64,000 nucleotides of DNA, taken from Thalassospira sp. GTDB lineage: Bacteria; Pseudomonadota; Alphaproteobacteria; Rhodospirillales; Thalassospiraceae. Under the pieces are notes generated by a model. That model was not told the DNA's origin. It worked only from the letters and a program-made list of their open reading frames with translations, and did no database searches. The position numbers and the translations under genes were made by a program. Location of the stretch: the NCBI RefSeq assembly GCF_002709775.1, contig NZ_PAQR01000007.1, positions 87,207-151,206 on the forward strand. The letters run 5' to 3'. Below, piece by piece: positions 45,146-55,285 of this stretch; positions within the stretch are counted from its first letter, which is position 1, and every line of letters begins with the position of its first letter.

Positions 45146-46912
45146 TCAGTCACGCGCTTCCATGCCAAGAGCAGTCAGGAGCGGTTGGATATAGGGGGCG
45201 TAGGGCTTCCAGCGTTCAACGCTGGTCTGATACAGGCCTTGGCGGACCTGTGCGGCGCTTGCGGTGCGGACGGAGCGTTCCGTCTTGTGGAAGTCCAGCA
45301 CGGACTCATCCCAAGACAAGCCTAGGAAATCGATCAAGCGGCGGGCTTCGGGTTTGATATCGGAAACAAGGTCTTCGTAATTGATCTCGATAAACCGGTC
45401 CTTGGGCAGGACCGCACGCCAATGCGCCATCAGGTCTTCATAGGCGCGATAGAACTCGCCCAGTTCCGTCTGGTTGCAGGTATAGACCTGCAGATTGGCA
45501 AACCGCTTCGAATAGCATGACAGGCAGGTGTCGACCGGATTGCGGCGGCAATGAATGATCTTGGCGCCCGGAACCGAGAGCAATATCAGGCCGGCCCAGG
45601 AAAAGTTCCCCAGCATCTTGTCGATGACAATCTTCGTCGACGGTTCCGGCGGATACATTGCCAGGACTTCATCGCGATAGGATTTCGCAAGTTCTGCCAG
45701 CAAGGCCGGGATTTTGATCTTGTCGTGATCTTCGGGCTGGCTGGGGAAAAGGGTACCAAACAGTCGATCCTTGAATTTAGGGAAGCTGCGCAGTTCGCCG
45801 GTCGCGAGGGTATCAGGATGACTGCCGAGAATTTGCTCGGTCAGGGTACTGCCACACCGTGGCATGCCGACGATGAAAGCATGATCGGGGCCGTCAACGG
45901 TTTTTTCTGGCAGGTTCTCAAACAGTGAGGCGGGGAAGTAATCGGCAATCGCACGCACGCGCCCGCAGGCGGTTTTTGAATCATAAGCCTTGTGTGTCGG
46001 GGTGTCCTCGGCGAAGTCCTGACGGCGAAGGGCATTGGCGGCATCAAGGTGAAATATCGCCTGCTTGGGATTCTTGCTGTCGATATAGGCTTTGCCAAGG
46101 GCAAAGCCGATCATTTCTCGATCGACCTTTGGCAGATCGTCAGCATCCTCACCAAGGATACTCTCCATAGTCTTGATGTCGGGGCTGTCGGCGGTGAACT
46201 TTATGACATCGGCAAGGTCATGCCATGCGCGGCCTGATTTCGGGTTTTCGGCGATGGCCTTGCGGAAATATTCCGCTGCGCTTTCCAGATCACCCGTATG
46301 ACGTTTTGCTTCGCCGATCTGAAGCAAGTTGTTGACCCGGCGTTCCGGTTCATCCGGGGCGAGTTCTTCTGCCCGGGCGAGGTATTCCAAGGCCTCTGCC
46401 TCACGCCCGACCTTGAGCAGGGCGGAGCCAAGGTTGTTCAAGGCACGCCAGTTATCAGGGCTGAATTGCACGGCCTTTTCAAGGATCGTGATGCCCTGGT
46501 TAATGTGTTCGCCTTGAATAAGGTAGACCCCAAGGTCGCTATAGGTCTGGCCGTCAGTCGGGAATTTGCGAACGGCGGCAAACAGGATTTGCTGCACCAG
46601 ATCATACTTTCCAGCCCCGGCAAACAGGCCAGCCAGTTCGCGAAAATAGTCGATCTTTGTATCGGGCAGATTGCACGCGGCCTGCAGGAGTTTGGCCGCC
46701 TCGTTGAGATTGCCGGTCGCGCGGTGAATTTTGGCCATTATCATAAGCGCCGGGCCATAATCAGCTGCAAGCGAAAGGGCCTGTTGCGCCTGTGCCTGCG
46801 CATCAGAAGCCTTGCCTGATGCCAGCGCGTTTTCTGCGCTTCTGATCAGTTTGTCGGCCTTCTGGCGATTACGTTTTTGCGCGAAACTGGGCGGTGCGAC
46901 TGCCTTGCTCAT
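45146..46912 (-). CDS. TPR-repeat sulfotransferase family protein
   Basis: A 588-aa protein with TPR repeats over about residues 20-300 (ALNNLGSALLKVGREAEALEYLARAEELAPD, AAEYFRKAIAENPKSGRAW) and a sulfotransferase domain from about 345: VGMPRCGSTLTEQIL (349-360) as PAPS loop and IIHCRRNPVDTCLSCY for the 3'-phosphate. Same length and layout as the protein at 37153, though sequence identity is low outside the motifs. Acceptor unknown. Opposite strand to, and convergent with, the GGDEF gene. Confidence 0.92.
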   Translation of the reverse strand: MSKAVAPPSFAQKRNRQKADKLIRSAENALASGKASDAQAQAQQALSLAADYGPALMIMAKIHRATGNLNEAAKLLQAACNLPDTKIDYFRELAGLFAGAGKYDLVQQILFAAVRKFPTDGQTYSDLGVYLIQGEHINQGITILEKAVQFSPDNWRALNNLGSALLKVGREAEALEYLARAEELAPDEPERRVNNLLQIGEAKRHTGDLESAAEYFRKAIAENPKSGRAWHDLADVIKFTADSPDIKTMESILGEDADDLPKVDREMIGFALGKAYIDSKNPKQAIFHLDAANALRRQDFAEDTPTHKAYDSKTACGRVRAIADYFPASLFENLPEKTVDGPDHAFIVGMPRCGSTLTEQILGSHPDTLATGELRSFPKFKDRLFGTLFPSQPEDHDKIKIPALLAELAKSYRDEVLAMYPPEPSTKIVIDKMLGNFSWAGLILLSVPGAKIIHCRRNPVDTCLSCYSKRFANLQVYTCNQTELGEFYRAYEDLMAHWRAVLPKDRFIEINYEDLVSDIKPEARRLIDFLGLSWDESVLDFHKTERSVRTASAAQVRQGLYQTSVERWKPYAPYIQPLLTALGMEARD

Positions 46913-46992
46913 GAAGCTGATTAAATCCCGATACGAATGGCTGGGTCAACCCTATCGGCAAGGGGTGATCAAACGGTTTAAGCGGAAACGAA

Positions 46993-47020
46993 AAACGCCC
47001 GGCCAATCGGCCGGGCGTTT
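46993..47020 (-). terminator. Terminator after glnA
   Basis: A perfect 12-bp stem (AAACGCCCGGCC and complement) with a 4-base loop, followed on the minus strand by TTC-rich sequence, 30 bases past the glnA stop. Confidence 0.85.
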
Positions 47021-47049
47021 CCCGTAAGCATGGTCTTCCGGATGGAAGA

Positions 47050-48459
47050 TTAGCCGCTGTAGTACATGTCGAATTCGACCGGATGCGGCGACTGTTCGAA
47101 GCGAATGACTTCTTCCATTTTCAGGGAGATGTATGCGTCGATCAGGTCGTCGGTCATAACATCGCCTTTTTTCAGGAAGTCGCGGTCTGCATCGAGGCTG
47201 TCGAGAGCTTCGTGCAGCGAACGGCAAACGGTCGGAACTTCTTTGAGCTCTTCCGGCGGAAGGTCATAGAGGTTTTTGTCCATTGCTTCACCCGGATGGA
47301 TCTTGTTCTCGATACCGTCAAGGCCAGCCATCAGCATTGCGGTGAATGCGAGATACGGGTTGGCAAGCGGATCCGGGAAGCGGATCTCAACGCGTTTGCC
47401 TTTCGGAGACGCGGTGTACGGGATACGGCAGGAAGCAGAACGGTTACGAGCAGAGTATGCCAGCAGAACCGGTGCTTCGAAGCCCGGGACCAGACGCTTG
47501 TAGGAGTTGGTCGTCGGGTTGGTGAAGGCGTTCAGGGCTTTGGCATGCTTGATGATACCGCCGATGTAGTACAGAGCGGTGTCAGAAAGGTCCGCATAGC
47601 CGTTACCTGCGAACAGCGGCTTGCCTTCGTGCCAGATCGACTGGTGCACGTGCATGCCCGAGCCGTTGTCACCGAAGATCGGCTTCGGCATGAAGGTTGC
47701 GGTTTTGCCATACTGGTGTGCAACCATGTGGATGCAGTACTTGTAGGTCTGAACGGCGTCAGCATGTTCGATCAGGGTGCCAAATGCGATACCCAGTTCG
47801 TGCTGCGACGGTGCAACTTCGTGGTGGTGCTTTTCGCAACGCACGCCCATTTCGTTGATGTAGTTGACCATTTCGGCACGGATGTCGTTTGCCGAGTCAA
47901 CCGGCGGTACCGGGAAGTAACCACCCTTCGGACCCGGACGGTGGCCGCGGTTGCCGCCTTCGAATTCGGTGCCGGTGTTGTACGGACCTTCTTCGGAGTC
48001 AAGCGCGTAAGCCATGCTCTCCTGCGAGGTGCTCCAACGAACGTCGTCGAACAGGAAGAATTCCGGCTCTGCGCCGAAATATGCGGTGTCGCCGATGCCA
48101 GCTGACTTCATGTAAGCAAGCGCGCGTTTCGCGGTCGAACGCGGGCAACGCTCGTAACCCTGGCCGGTAGCCGGTTCGATAACGTCGCAAACAATGATGA
48201 GGGTCGGCTGTGCCGAGAACGGATCAACGACAGCGGTCGACGGATCCGGCATCAGAATCATGTCAGATTCGTTGATTTCTTTCCAACCGGAGATCGACGA
48301 ACCGTCGAACATGATACCGTCAACAAAGACGTCTTCGTCGATCGTGCAGATATCCTGCGCGGTGTGCTGCCATTTACCTTTGGTATCGGTAAAGCGCAGA
48401 TCGACAAACTGGATGCCTTTTTCTTTGATCAGATTAAGTACAGAAGCAGCGTCAGACAT
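47050..48459 (-). CDS. glnA: Glutamine synthetase type I
   Basis: A 469-aa GSI-beta enzyme making glutamine from glutamate, ammonia and [16 protein letters not shown] and the [10 protein letters not shown] metal/glutamate-site segment are intact, as is the adenylylation Tyr398 in [10 protein letters not shown], so activity is expected to be controlled by GlnE. It lies 62 bases downstream of glnB, in the classical alphaproteobacterial glnB-glnA order. Confidence 0.98.
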   Translation of the reverse strand: MSDAASVLNLIKEKGIQFVDLRFTDTKGKWQHTAQDICTIDEDVFVDGIMFDGSSISGWKEINESDMILMPDPSTAVVDPFSAQPTLIIVCDVIEPATGQGYERCPRSTAKRALAYMKSAGIGDTAYFGAEPEFFLFDDVRWSTSQESMAYALDSEEGPYNTGTEFEGGNRGHRPGPKGGYFPVPPVDSANDIRAEMVNYINEMGVRCEKHHHEVAPSQHELGIAFGTLIEHADAVQTYKYCIHMVAHQYGKTATFMPKPIFGDNGSGMHVHQSIWHEGKPLFAGNGYADLSDTALYYIGGIIKHAKALNAFTNPTTNSYKRLVPGFEAPVLLAYSARNRSASCRIPYTASPKGKRVEIRFPDPLANPYLAFTAMLMAGLDGIENKIHPGEAMDKNLYDLPPEELKEVPTVCRSLHEALDSLDADRDFLKKGDVMTDDLIDAYISLKMEEVIRFEQSPHPVEFDMYYSG

Positions 48460-48521
48460 GATGCAACCCTTTAAAACTCATAAACAGTTACCGTATGGTG
48501 TTCTTTCGAAGGCGTGACCGA

Positions 48522-49249
<728 letters not shown>

Positions 49250-50422
49250 ATGACCGAATTTGTCGGCAATCCGCTTTTCGCTTCGGGCGGGATCACGATC
49301 TTTGAAGTGATGAACGAACTGGCCATCAAGCACAAGGCCATCAATCTGGGGCAGGGCGCGCCGGATGAAGATGGCCCGGCCGATATTCGCGAGGCCGCGG
49401 CCAAATCACTGACTGATCTGTCCAACCAGTACCCGCCACTGGCCGGCGTGCCCGAACTGCTTCAGGCCGTTGCCGATCACAACAAGCGGTTTTATGGCAT
49501 CGAGGTCGATCCGAAAAAAGAAGTGCTGGTGTCTGTTGGTGCGACCGAAGGTCTGGCCGATGTGATCCTGGGGCTGGTTGCGCCGGGTGATGAAGTCATC
49601 CTGATCGAGCCCCTTTATGACAGCTACCTTCCGATGGTGAAGCTGGCAGGCGGCATTCCCAAGCTGGTGCGCGTCACCCCGCCGGAATGGGAACTTCCGC
49701 GCGAAGAGCTTGAAGCTGCGTTTTCCGAGAAAACAAAGCTGATCCTGCTGAATTCGCCGCAAAATCCGTGCTCGAAGGTTTACCGCGAGGATGAGCTGCA
49801 ATTCATCGCCGATCTGTGCATCAAGCATGATGTGATCGCGCTGTGTGACGAAGTTTATGAGCATCTTGTCTTTGACGGGCGCAAGCATACGCCGCTGATG
49901 ACGTTCCCGGGGATGCATGAACGCACCGTGCGGATCGGGTCGGCGGGCAAGACCTTCTCGCTGACGGGCTGGAAGATCGGCTATATCACGGCCTGTGCGA
50001 AACTGATGGAGCCGATCAAAAAGGCCCACCAGTTCCTTGTCTTTACCGTTTCACCTGCGCTTCAGCATGGTGTTGCGTTCGGGCTTAACAAGGATGATGC
50101 CTATTTCGAGAACTTCACCGCCGAGATGGAAGCCAAGCGCGACTATCTGATGAAGGGCTTGAAGGAAGTCGGGTTCGATGTGCTGGATTCTCAGGGTACC
50201 TATTTCATCACCTGCGATTTCCGCCCGCTTGGCTATGATTGTGATGATGTCGAGTTCTGTCAGATCATGATCAAGGAAGCCGGTGTGGTCGCCATTCCGG
50301 TCTCGGCCTTCTATCAGGGCGAAGATGGCGGCGTGCGCCACTTTGTGCGCTTCTGCTTCTGTAAGGACGAAGCCAAGATGGACGAAGCGATTGCGCGGAT
50401 GAAAAAGGCGTTTGCCAAGTAA
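49250..50422 (+). CDS. Class I/II pyridoxal-phosphate aminotransferase
   Basis: A 390-aa fold-type I aminotransferase. SVGATEGLADVILGLVAPGDEVILIEPLYDSY, NSPQNPCSKVY, CDEVYEHLVFD and the PLP-lysine motif SAGKTFSLTGWKIGY are all present, with the carboxylate-binding Arg in HFVRFCFCK. Closest resemblance is to the YbdL/kynurenine aminotransferase-like group, which acts on methionine, glutamine or aromatic amino acids; the exact substrate is uncertain. Convergent with the Gfo/Idh/MocA gene across a shared terminator. Confidence 0.92.
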   Translation: MTEFVGNPLFASGGITIFEVMNELAIKHKAINLGQGAPDEDGPADIREAAAKSLTDLSNQYPPLAGVPELLQAVADHNKRFYGIEVDPKKEVLVSVGATEGLADVILGLVAPGDEVILIEPLYDSYLPMVKLAGGIPKLVRVTPPEWELPREELEAAFSEKTKLILLNSPQNPCSKVYREDELQFIADLCIKHDVIALCDEVYEHLVFDGRKHTPLMTFPGMHERTVRIGSAGKTFSLTGWKIGYITACAKLMEPIKKAHQFLVFTVSPALQHGVAFGLNKDDAYFENFTAEMEAKRDYLMKGLKEVGFDVLDSQGTYFITCDFRPLGYDCDDVEFCQIMIKEAGVVAIPVSAFYQGEDGGVRHFVRFCFCKDEAKMDEAIARMKKAFAK

Positions 50423-50450
50423 TCTGGCCGGAAATCAGCGATCAAAATCA

Positions 50451-50490
50451 AAAAGGGGCGCCAAGATGTGATTGGCGCCCCTTTTAATTG
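50451..50490. terminator. Bidirectional terminator
   Basis: A perfect 14-bp stem (AAAAGGGGCGCCAA and complement) with a 7-base loop, flanked by A and T runs, between the convergent aminotransferase and oxidoreductase genes. Confidence 0.9.
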
Positions 50491-50509
50491 TTTCCGTTTT
50501 AGGCCCGGA

Positions 50510-51511
50510 TCAGGATTTGACCATTTCCCAGCTGCCGGTCTTGGCGGAGCGGGTCAGGGCATCAAGGATCTGCATGTTGGCAATGGCGTCTTCGATCGGA
50601 TAGTCGACCGGGCTGTCGCCCTTGAAGATCGCGGTCGCGACTTCACCTTGCAGGGTGTACTGGTTGCAGACCGGGAATTTGATCTCGCGGGCTTCATCAA
50701 AGCCCGGCTGTTTCTGGCCAGCCACGCGAATGATGGCTTCGTTTTCCGGCACAGCATTGAACGGCAACAGGATTTCAATCCGGCCTTCGGTACCAAGGAT
50801 ATGAACGCGCTGAACGGCTGCTGATTGCGTGCCGCAAGTAAAGCTTGCCTGCAGGCCCGATCCGAAATCAAGCATGCCTGATACCAGGCGGTCGGTGCCG
50901 AATTTCGGGTCCTTGTCCATCAGCGAAACCACGCGCACTGGTTCCTTGCCAGTGATAAAGCGCGGGCCGACGACGCAGTAACAACCGATATCAAGCAACC
51001 CGCCGCCGCCAATGTCTTTTTTATTGCGCACATTGTTCGGGTCGGCATTGAAATAGGTAAAGATGCTTTGCACGGTCGTAAGCGTGCCGATCTGACCGCT
51101 TTCAACAATTTTGCGGGCTTCAAGCCATTGCGGATGGTGGCGGACCATAAAGGCCTCCAGCACCTGCTTGCCGCTTTTGTCACGCGCCTCGATCAGGCGT
51201 TTGGCATCTTCGGTATGAAGGCCGATCGGCTTTTCGCAGAGAACATGCTTTCCAGCCTCAAGCGCCTTGATCGTCCATTCGACATGCAAATGGTTGGGCA
51301 GGGGATTGTAGATCGCTTCGATCGACGGATCTGCCAGCAATTCCTCGTAAGAGCCATAGGCGCGCGGAATGCGCATGTTTTCTGCGACTTCACGGGTCTT
51401 TTCATGATCACGACCGGCGATCGCCAGAATTTCAAGCGCATCGCTTTCCTGCATGGCCGGAATGACCTTCTCCGTGCCGATCTTGGCGGTGCTAAGGATG
51501 CCCCACTTCAT
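50510..51511 (-). CDS. Gfo/Idh/MocA family NAD(P)-dependent oxidoreductase
   Basis: A 333-aa two-domain dehydrogenase. The Rossmann start is WGILSTAKIGTEKVIPAM, followed by AIYNPLPNHLHVEWTIKALEAGKHVLCEKPIGL with the family's EKP lysine, and GGGLLDIGCYCV in the C-terminal domain. Likely acts on a sugar or inositol. ATG 51511 has GGAG 8 bases upstream; the in-frame start at 51592 does not. Confidence 0.92.
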   Translation of the reverse strand: MKWGILSTAKIGTEKVIPAMQESDALEILAIAGRDHEKTREVAENMRIPRAYGSYEELLADPSIEAIYNPLPNHLHVEWTIKALEAGKHVLCEKPIGLHTEDAKRLIEARDKSGKQVLEAFMVRHHPQWLEARKIVESGQIGTLTTVQSIFTYFNADPNNVRNKKDIGGGGLLDIGCYCVVGPRFITGKEPVRVVSLMDKDPKFGTDRLVSGMLDFGSGLQASFTCGTQSAAVQRVHILGTEGRIEILLPFNAVPENEAIIRVAGQKQPGFDEAREIKFPVCNQYTLQGEVATAIFKGDSPVDYPIEDAIANMQILDALTRSAKTGSWEMVKS

Positions 51512-51852
51512 TCCGATACTCCGTCTGTTGGTCTTATGCGGCCCTTTGATCGCGGTCAGCCGGGCCTGTTTCATCCAACCCTTAACGTTCATATAGGGTG
51601 GCAGGGGGCGGCTTTCTGCTATCCGGGCCTGTTATTGAATTGAACTAATTAAGGCATTTGCCTTCACATGCAAGATGCCCTGACGGGTAGGAGGGGTGAT
51701 TTGTGTTATGAATTGCGCGTTATAAACAGGTCCAGAATGCCAAAGCCCGCAAAATTCGGTGCTTTGAACGACTTGCCGTTTTTGGTGGGAAAAAAGTGAA
51801 ATTATGCGCTTGACGTTGACCGCCTCGGGCCATATAAACCGCGCCACACGAT

Positions 51853-51930
51853 GGCGGGTGTAGCTCAGGTGGTTAGAGCACCAGTTTGTGGCACTGGGGG
51901 CCGTGGGTTCAAGTCCCATCACTCGCCCCA
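51853..51930 (+). tRNA. tRNA-His (GTG)
   Basis: A 78-nt cloverleaf including the encoded extra G-1 and CCA. The acceptor GCGGGTG pairs with CACTCGC, preceded by G-1 facing C73, a tRNA-His identity element. The anticodon loop is AGTTTGTGGCACT with GTG, and the T-loop is GGTTCAAGTCC. A terminator follows at 51938. Confidence 0.95.
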
Positions 51931-51937
51931 AATATTC

Positions 51938-51972
51938 AAAGGCTTAGAGGTTTTCCCTCTAAGCCTTTTTTG
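51938..51972 (+). terminator. Terminator after tRNA-His
   Basis: A perfect 13-bp stem (AAAGGCTTAGAGG and complement) with a 5-base loop and a T6 tract begins 8 bases past the tRNA. Confidence 0.92.
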
Positions 51973-52322
51973 GTTTAGGTAGCCAAAAAGGCTTCGAGGT
52001 GCGCTGGAGATCGCCAGTGCCACGTTTGCCGGCCCCCAATTGCTGAGCTTCATGCTGATCCGCCTTGGCTGTTATCATGCTTTCGTGGTCATAGGCCAAA
52101 TAACCTAGAATACCTCTCTAAAATCCGCGATTTCTGCCTGATTTTTTTCTTCTTGCACATGCTTGAAGCTAGTAGCCGCATGTCTTGATCAGGTCTGGAT
52201 ACAGGAATGTGTGCCTGCCGAATGGAAACTCCGCAGTCCGTTTTTAGGGAACCAATTTGCCGTGCTGGTTACTCACTACCTAATCACATCATGACGCCAT
52301 TTTGCATAAGGACGAGTGTGGC
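51973..52322. other. AT-rich leader region of the chaperone/effector unit
   Basis: About 350 bases without a gene. It must contain the promoter of the 52323-55714 unit. Composition is more AT-rich than in the flanking core genes. The position directly downstream of tRNA-His is a classical integration site, but I found no duplicate of the tRNA 3' end within the window. Confidence 0.45.
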
Positions 52323-52787
52323 ATGAGCAACTCCCTGGAAGAAATTGCCGGTGTTTTCGAAAAACTCATCAAACAGGAAAATGCCGCGGCGGAAATGTTT
52401 GACGAGAACGGTCTTCCTGAAATTGCGCAGGTCCCCGTTCAGGTGGGGTGTGCGGCCCAGATCGGCTTTAATCGCGTGCGCAACACCTGGACGATCAGCC
52501 TCATTCAGGATAGCGCATCCATAAATTCAGATCATGTTGGTTTGTTCCTGGAGCACTTGCTAACCAGTACCAACAAGCTTCGGTTCGGGGCGCCTTTCAC
52601 TGCCAGCTTGGAAGAGGATGGTGGTGTGAACCTCACTTTTCATGTCGCGCAATCAGACGAACATGCCGATGTTCTTTCCTTGCTGAAAAGAGCCCGTCAA
52701 CTGCTTGACGAGGCTGCAAAGTCTTTGCCCGGTGCAAAGCAGTCAGATGTGGGTGGCGCCGGTCCGCAACCGTGGGCAATGGCCTGA
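52323..52787 (+). CDS. Type III secretion chaperone-like protein 1
   Basis: A 154-aa acidic protein. Predicted order of helix (LEEIAGVFEKLIKQE), strands (TWTISLIQ; VNLTFHVAQ) and C-terminal amphipathic helix (VLSLLKRARQLLDEAAKSL) fits the CesT/SicP class I secretion chaperone fold, though sequence motifs alone are weak. AAGGACGAG precedes ATG 52323. It is 34 bases upstream of a clearer CesT-like gene and then the patatin effector, so all three probably form one operon. Function inferred mainly from context. Confidence 0.6.
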   Translation: MSNSLEEIAGVFEKLIKQENAAAEMFDENGLPEIAQVPVQVGCAAQIGFNRVRNTWTISLIQDSASINSDHVGLFLEHLLTSTNKLRFGAPFTASLEEDGGVNLTFHVAQSDEHADVLSLLKRARQLLDEAAKSLPGAKQSDVGGAGPQPWAMA

Positions 52788-52821
52788 AACCCCAGAGATT
52801 TTGAATTCGGAGAATAGAACC

Positions 52822-53271
52822 ATGGCATTACAAACGTTTCAGGAATTCGCGCGTGATTTTGTGCCTGACCTTGAAATGTCATCGTCGCGGCGGTTCGATC
52901 TGGTTTTTGATGACAAGGGCCTTTACGTCGATGTCACGTTGACCAACGACGACAAAACTGTCCTGAGCGATATCTATGTTCTTGATGTTTCTGCATTCAT
53001 GGGTGGGGTACGTCGCAGTCTGGTGCACGCCGTCATGGGGATCAATGAGGTCGCCGCACAGAACAGCAATTTCATGGTGACGATCGACAGCAGAAATTAC
53101 CTCGTTCTGTCGGGGTACTGCCAGCTTGATGGTTTGAGGTCCGAAAGCTTTGATCGCGAGCTCACCTTTTGGCTGGATCAGGCCAATCGCCTGCGTTCGC
53201 TTGCCCAAACAATTTCGTTCCAGTCTGAAGATATCGGATATGAGCTCGATACAGTCGCAGGAGGTATGTGA
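52822..53271 (+). CDS. CesT-like type III secretion chaperone 2
   Basis: A 149-aa acidic protein with the class I chaperone pattern: N-terminal helix FQEFARDFV, strands FDLVFDDKGLYVDVTL, then NFMVTIDSRNYLVLSGYCQLDGL and the terminal helix FWLDQANRLRSLAQ. The D-x-L-x-L...LDGL...F-x-DQA-x-R sequence is characteristic of the CesT family. Such dimers keep a cognate effector secretion-competent. The stop overlaps the effector start by one base (TGATG), so chaperone and effector are translationally coupled, as in spcU-exoU. Confidence 0.8.
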   Translation: MALQTFQEFARDFVPDLEMSSSRRFDLVFDDKGLYVDVTLTNDDKTVLSDIYVLDVSAFMGGVRRSLVHAVMGINEVAAQNSNFMVTIDSRNYLVLSGYCQLDGLRSESFDRELTFWLDQANRLRSLAQTISFQSEDIGYELDTVAGGM

Positions 53272-55097
53272 TGAGTGTTAAACTTCAATCATTTGAGGCC
53301 CGCCAGGAGATAAATCGCGCTCTTTGGAATGACCAGCTCGAAACCAAAAAGCTGATTGGGAAATCTTCGCTGCAGAAAGCTGGTTTTGAAAGCCTGCAAG
53401 GCGCTACGCTTAAGACCGGCAAGACTGTGGATGCGCTGATCAATAGCAAAGAGTTGTTCAGCAACTTCTTCCGCTCCGAGGTCAAGGCGATGACCGCAGG
53501 TATGAACGATAACAATGTTCGTGCCTTTACGCGTGTCGCAGAAGAAAGACTGGGCGAAATTCACGACGCAACGTTTGCGCGGATGGAAGATCAGGCGCTG
53601 TCTGGAAAAACCATATCCGGCCGCAAGAAAACCATGCAGGCAGCCAACAAGATGGCGATGGAGTTTCTTAAAGAACTCAAGCCAACCGCGATGAATGTTG
53701 CAAGCCAGGACATGGGTCGCGAACTGCGTAACGCGCCCGACCGTGTTGCCGCACCGCAGATGTTTAAAACCGAAGACGGGCATTTCAATCTTGTGCGTAA
53801 GGCGCCGCAGATAGAAAACCTCGTCCTGAAAGGGGGCGGAGCAAAAGGGATCGGTTATCCTCCTGCGCTGCGCGAAATGGCGGAAACCGGCATGCTTGAC
53901 GGGCTGAAACAGGTCGTAGGGACTTCGGCCGGTGCCTTGACAGCCGTGGCAGTCTCCGTCGGTTTGACGACCGAGGAGTTGCAGGATTTCACCAATCAGG
54001 ACCTTAAGGCCCTGATGAAGGGCAATGACGACCTCAAGGCGCTTTATCCTGAAGCAGATTATAAAAGAATGATCAGTTTTATGGGAGGCGACGCGACCCC
54101 GATGCTCCATGCGCTTGACCGTCAAACCGGTCAAAAGGTTGAAGCCTATCTCAATACTGTCTCTGATCAAGCACGCGATGATTTTGCACAGGAATATGCC
54201 GCGCGCCTGAACGACGGCACGACCGCAGACCAGATTTCGCAGCGGATCGGTGTTCTTGCAAATCCCGATTTTGACAATGATCGTTCCGGAAACATGGTCA
54301 CGTTCTCTGACATGGCGATGCTTCACGCGATGGCGCCAAATCAGTTCAAGAACATTCAGATTACCGCTTACGATGTGGCGAACCAACAGCCAAAGACCTT
54401 CAATGCGACTGAGTCCCCGGATATGCCGGTGGCATTTGCTGCCCGTGCATCAATGGCCCATCCGCTGATTGCAAAAAGTATTGTGCTTGATGGTGTGCAA
54501 CTCGCAGATGGCGGGATTGCTTCCAATATTGCGGCGGAGGCTGTGTATCCGAATGGGCGGGCGGGGGCAACCAATCCGACCAATGGGTCGTTGATGGATC
54601 AGGAAATTCGCGCACGTACCGCACTCATGGTCTTTGATGACGGAAACAAGGCGTATACGTCCTTGCACGGCTCCCCTGATGACCGTGCCGTCAAGAACAG
54701 TTTCAAAGGGAATGTCCAGAGTTCACTGGTTAATAACCCGAACCACTACCAGGACAAGATCGATGACCGTTCCAAGGTGTATGAAGCTGGTGCGAACACA
54801 TTCGTCGTGTTCCACGGCAAAATCGGAACGACCGATTTGAATGCCTCTGATCAGGACAAACAGGTTGCCGAAGCAACGGCATCCATGAAGATGCTTGAGC
54901 AAATCAGCAACCGTCGTGATGCCGCCTATATGGTTGAAGTGGATTCACCGCTGCAGGCGTTTGGATTGATGACGGATGAAGAAAAGCAGATGTTGATCCA
55001 CGAGGGAGAGCCGCAGCGCGGGAACTTCGCGAACGAGGACAACTTCGTTGCTGCTGGCATTCTGTATGATTTGGCCCGTCAGGAGTTCGGGGTCTGA
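53271..55097 (+). CDS. Patatin-like phospholipase, ExoU-type secreted effector candidate
   Basis: A 608-aa protein. Residues 1-180 are helical, with no Sec signal, as expected for a type III signal and chaperone-binding region. The patatin domain (about 183-425) has oxyanion loop GGGAKG at 188-193, nucleophile Ser219 in GTSAG and catalytic Asp413 in ADGGIASN. Spacing from oxyanion loop to Ser (31) equals that of ExoU, and Ser-to-Asp is 194 versus 202 there. The C-terminal about 180 residues may target membranes. AGGAGG lies 6 bases before ATG 53271. It is coupled to a CesT-like chaperone gene. Type III export is inferred, since no secretion apparatus is in this window. Confidence 0.88.
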   Translation: MSVKLQSFEARQEINRALWNDQLETKKLIGKSSLQKAGFESLQGATLKTGKTVDALINSKELFSNFFRSEVKAMTAGMNDNNVRAFTRVAEERLGEIHDATFARMEDQALSGKTISGRKKTMQAANKMAMEFLKELKPTAMNVASQDMGRELRNAPDRVAAPQMFKTEDGHFNLVRKAPQIENLVLKGGGAKGIGYPPALREMAETGMLDGLKQVVGTSAGALTAVAVSVGLTTEELQDFTNQDLKALMKGNDDLKALYPEADYKRMISFMGGDATPMLHALDRQTGQKVEAYLNTVSDQARDDFAQEYAARLNDGTTADQISQRIGVLANPDFDNDRSGNMVTFSDMAMLHAMAPNQFKNIQITAYDVANQQPKTFNATESPDMPVAFAARASMAHPLIAKSIVLDGVQLADGGIASNIAAEAVYPNGRAGATNPTNGSLMDQEIRARTALMVFDDGNKAYTSLHGSPDDRAVKNSFKGNVQSSLVNNPNHYQDKIDDRSKVYEAGANTFVVFHGKIGTTDLNASDQDKQVAEATASMKMLEQISNRRDAAYMVEVDSPLQAFGLMTDEEKQMLIHEGEPQRGNFANEDNFVAAGILYDLARQEFGV

Positions 55098-55128
55098 TAA
55101 ATCAATACCCTGAATACAGAACTATACA

Positions 55129-55160
55129 CGAGGGCCACCCGATGTGACGGGCGGCCCTCG
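55129..55160 (+). terminator. Hairpin after the patatin gene
   Basis: The stem CGAGGGCC / GGCCCTCG encloses an inner CCCG / CGGG stem. No strong T run follows, so termination is probably partial, allowing readthrough into the anti-sigma gene. Confidence 0.55.
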
Positions 55161-55285
55161 TAAGATTTAGGTGGCAGCATACGTTTTCTGCGGGCTACAC
55201 TACCTTTCTTTGTCGTCAAGAGCTGTGTCGTTGCTGAGAGCCAGCGAACCGGGTATCCATAAATCTTCGTCCAGGAAACGCTTTG

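Noticed and set aside
47083-48105. 340-codon plus-strand frame antisense to glnA
   Set aside because: glnA is certain; the antisense frame has no recognisable content.
51632-51931. Minus-strand frame of 99 codons with MGRVMGLEPTAPS start
   Set aside because: It is the antisense of the tRNA-His gene and its flank; such G-x-E-P-T peptides are a known artefact of reading tRNA genes backwards.
53289-54386. 365-codon minus-strand frame opposite the patatin gene
   Set aside because: The plus strand has complete catalytic motifs and a coupled start; the antisense is a shadow.
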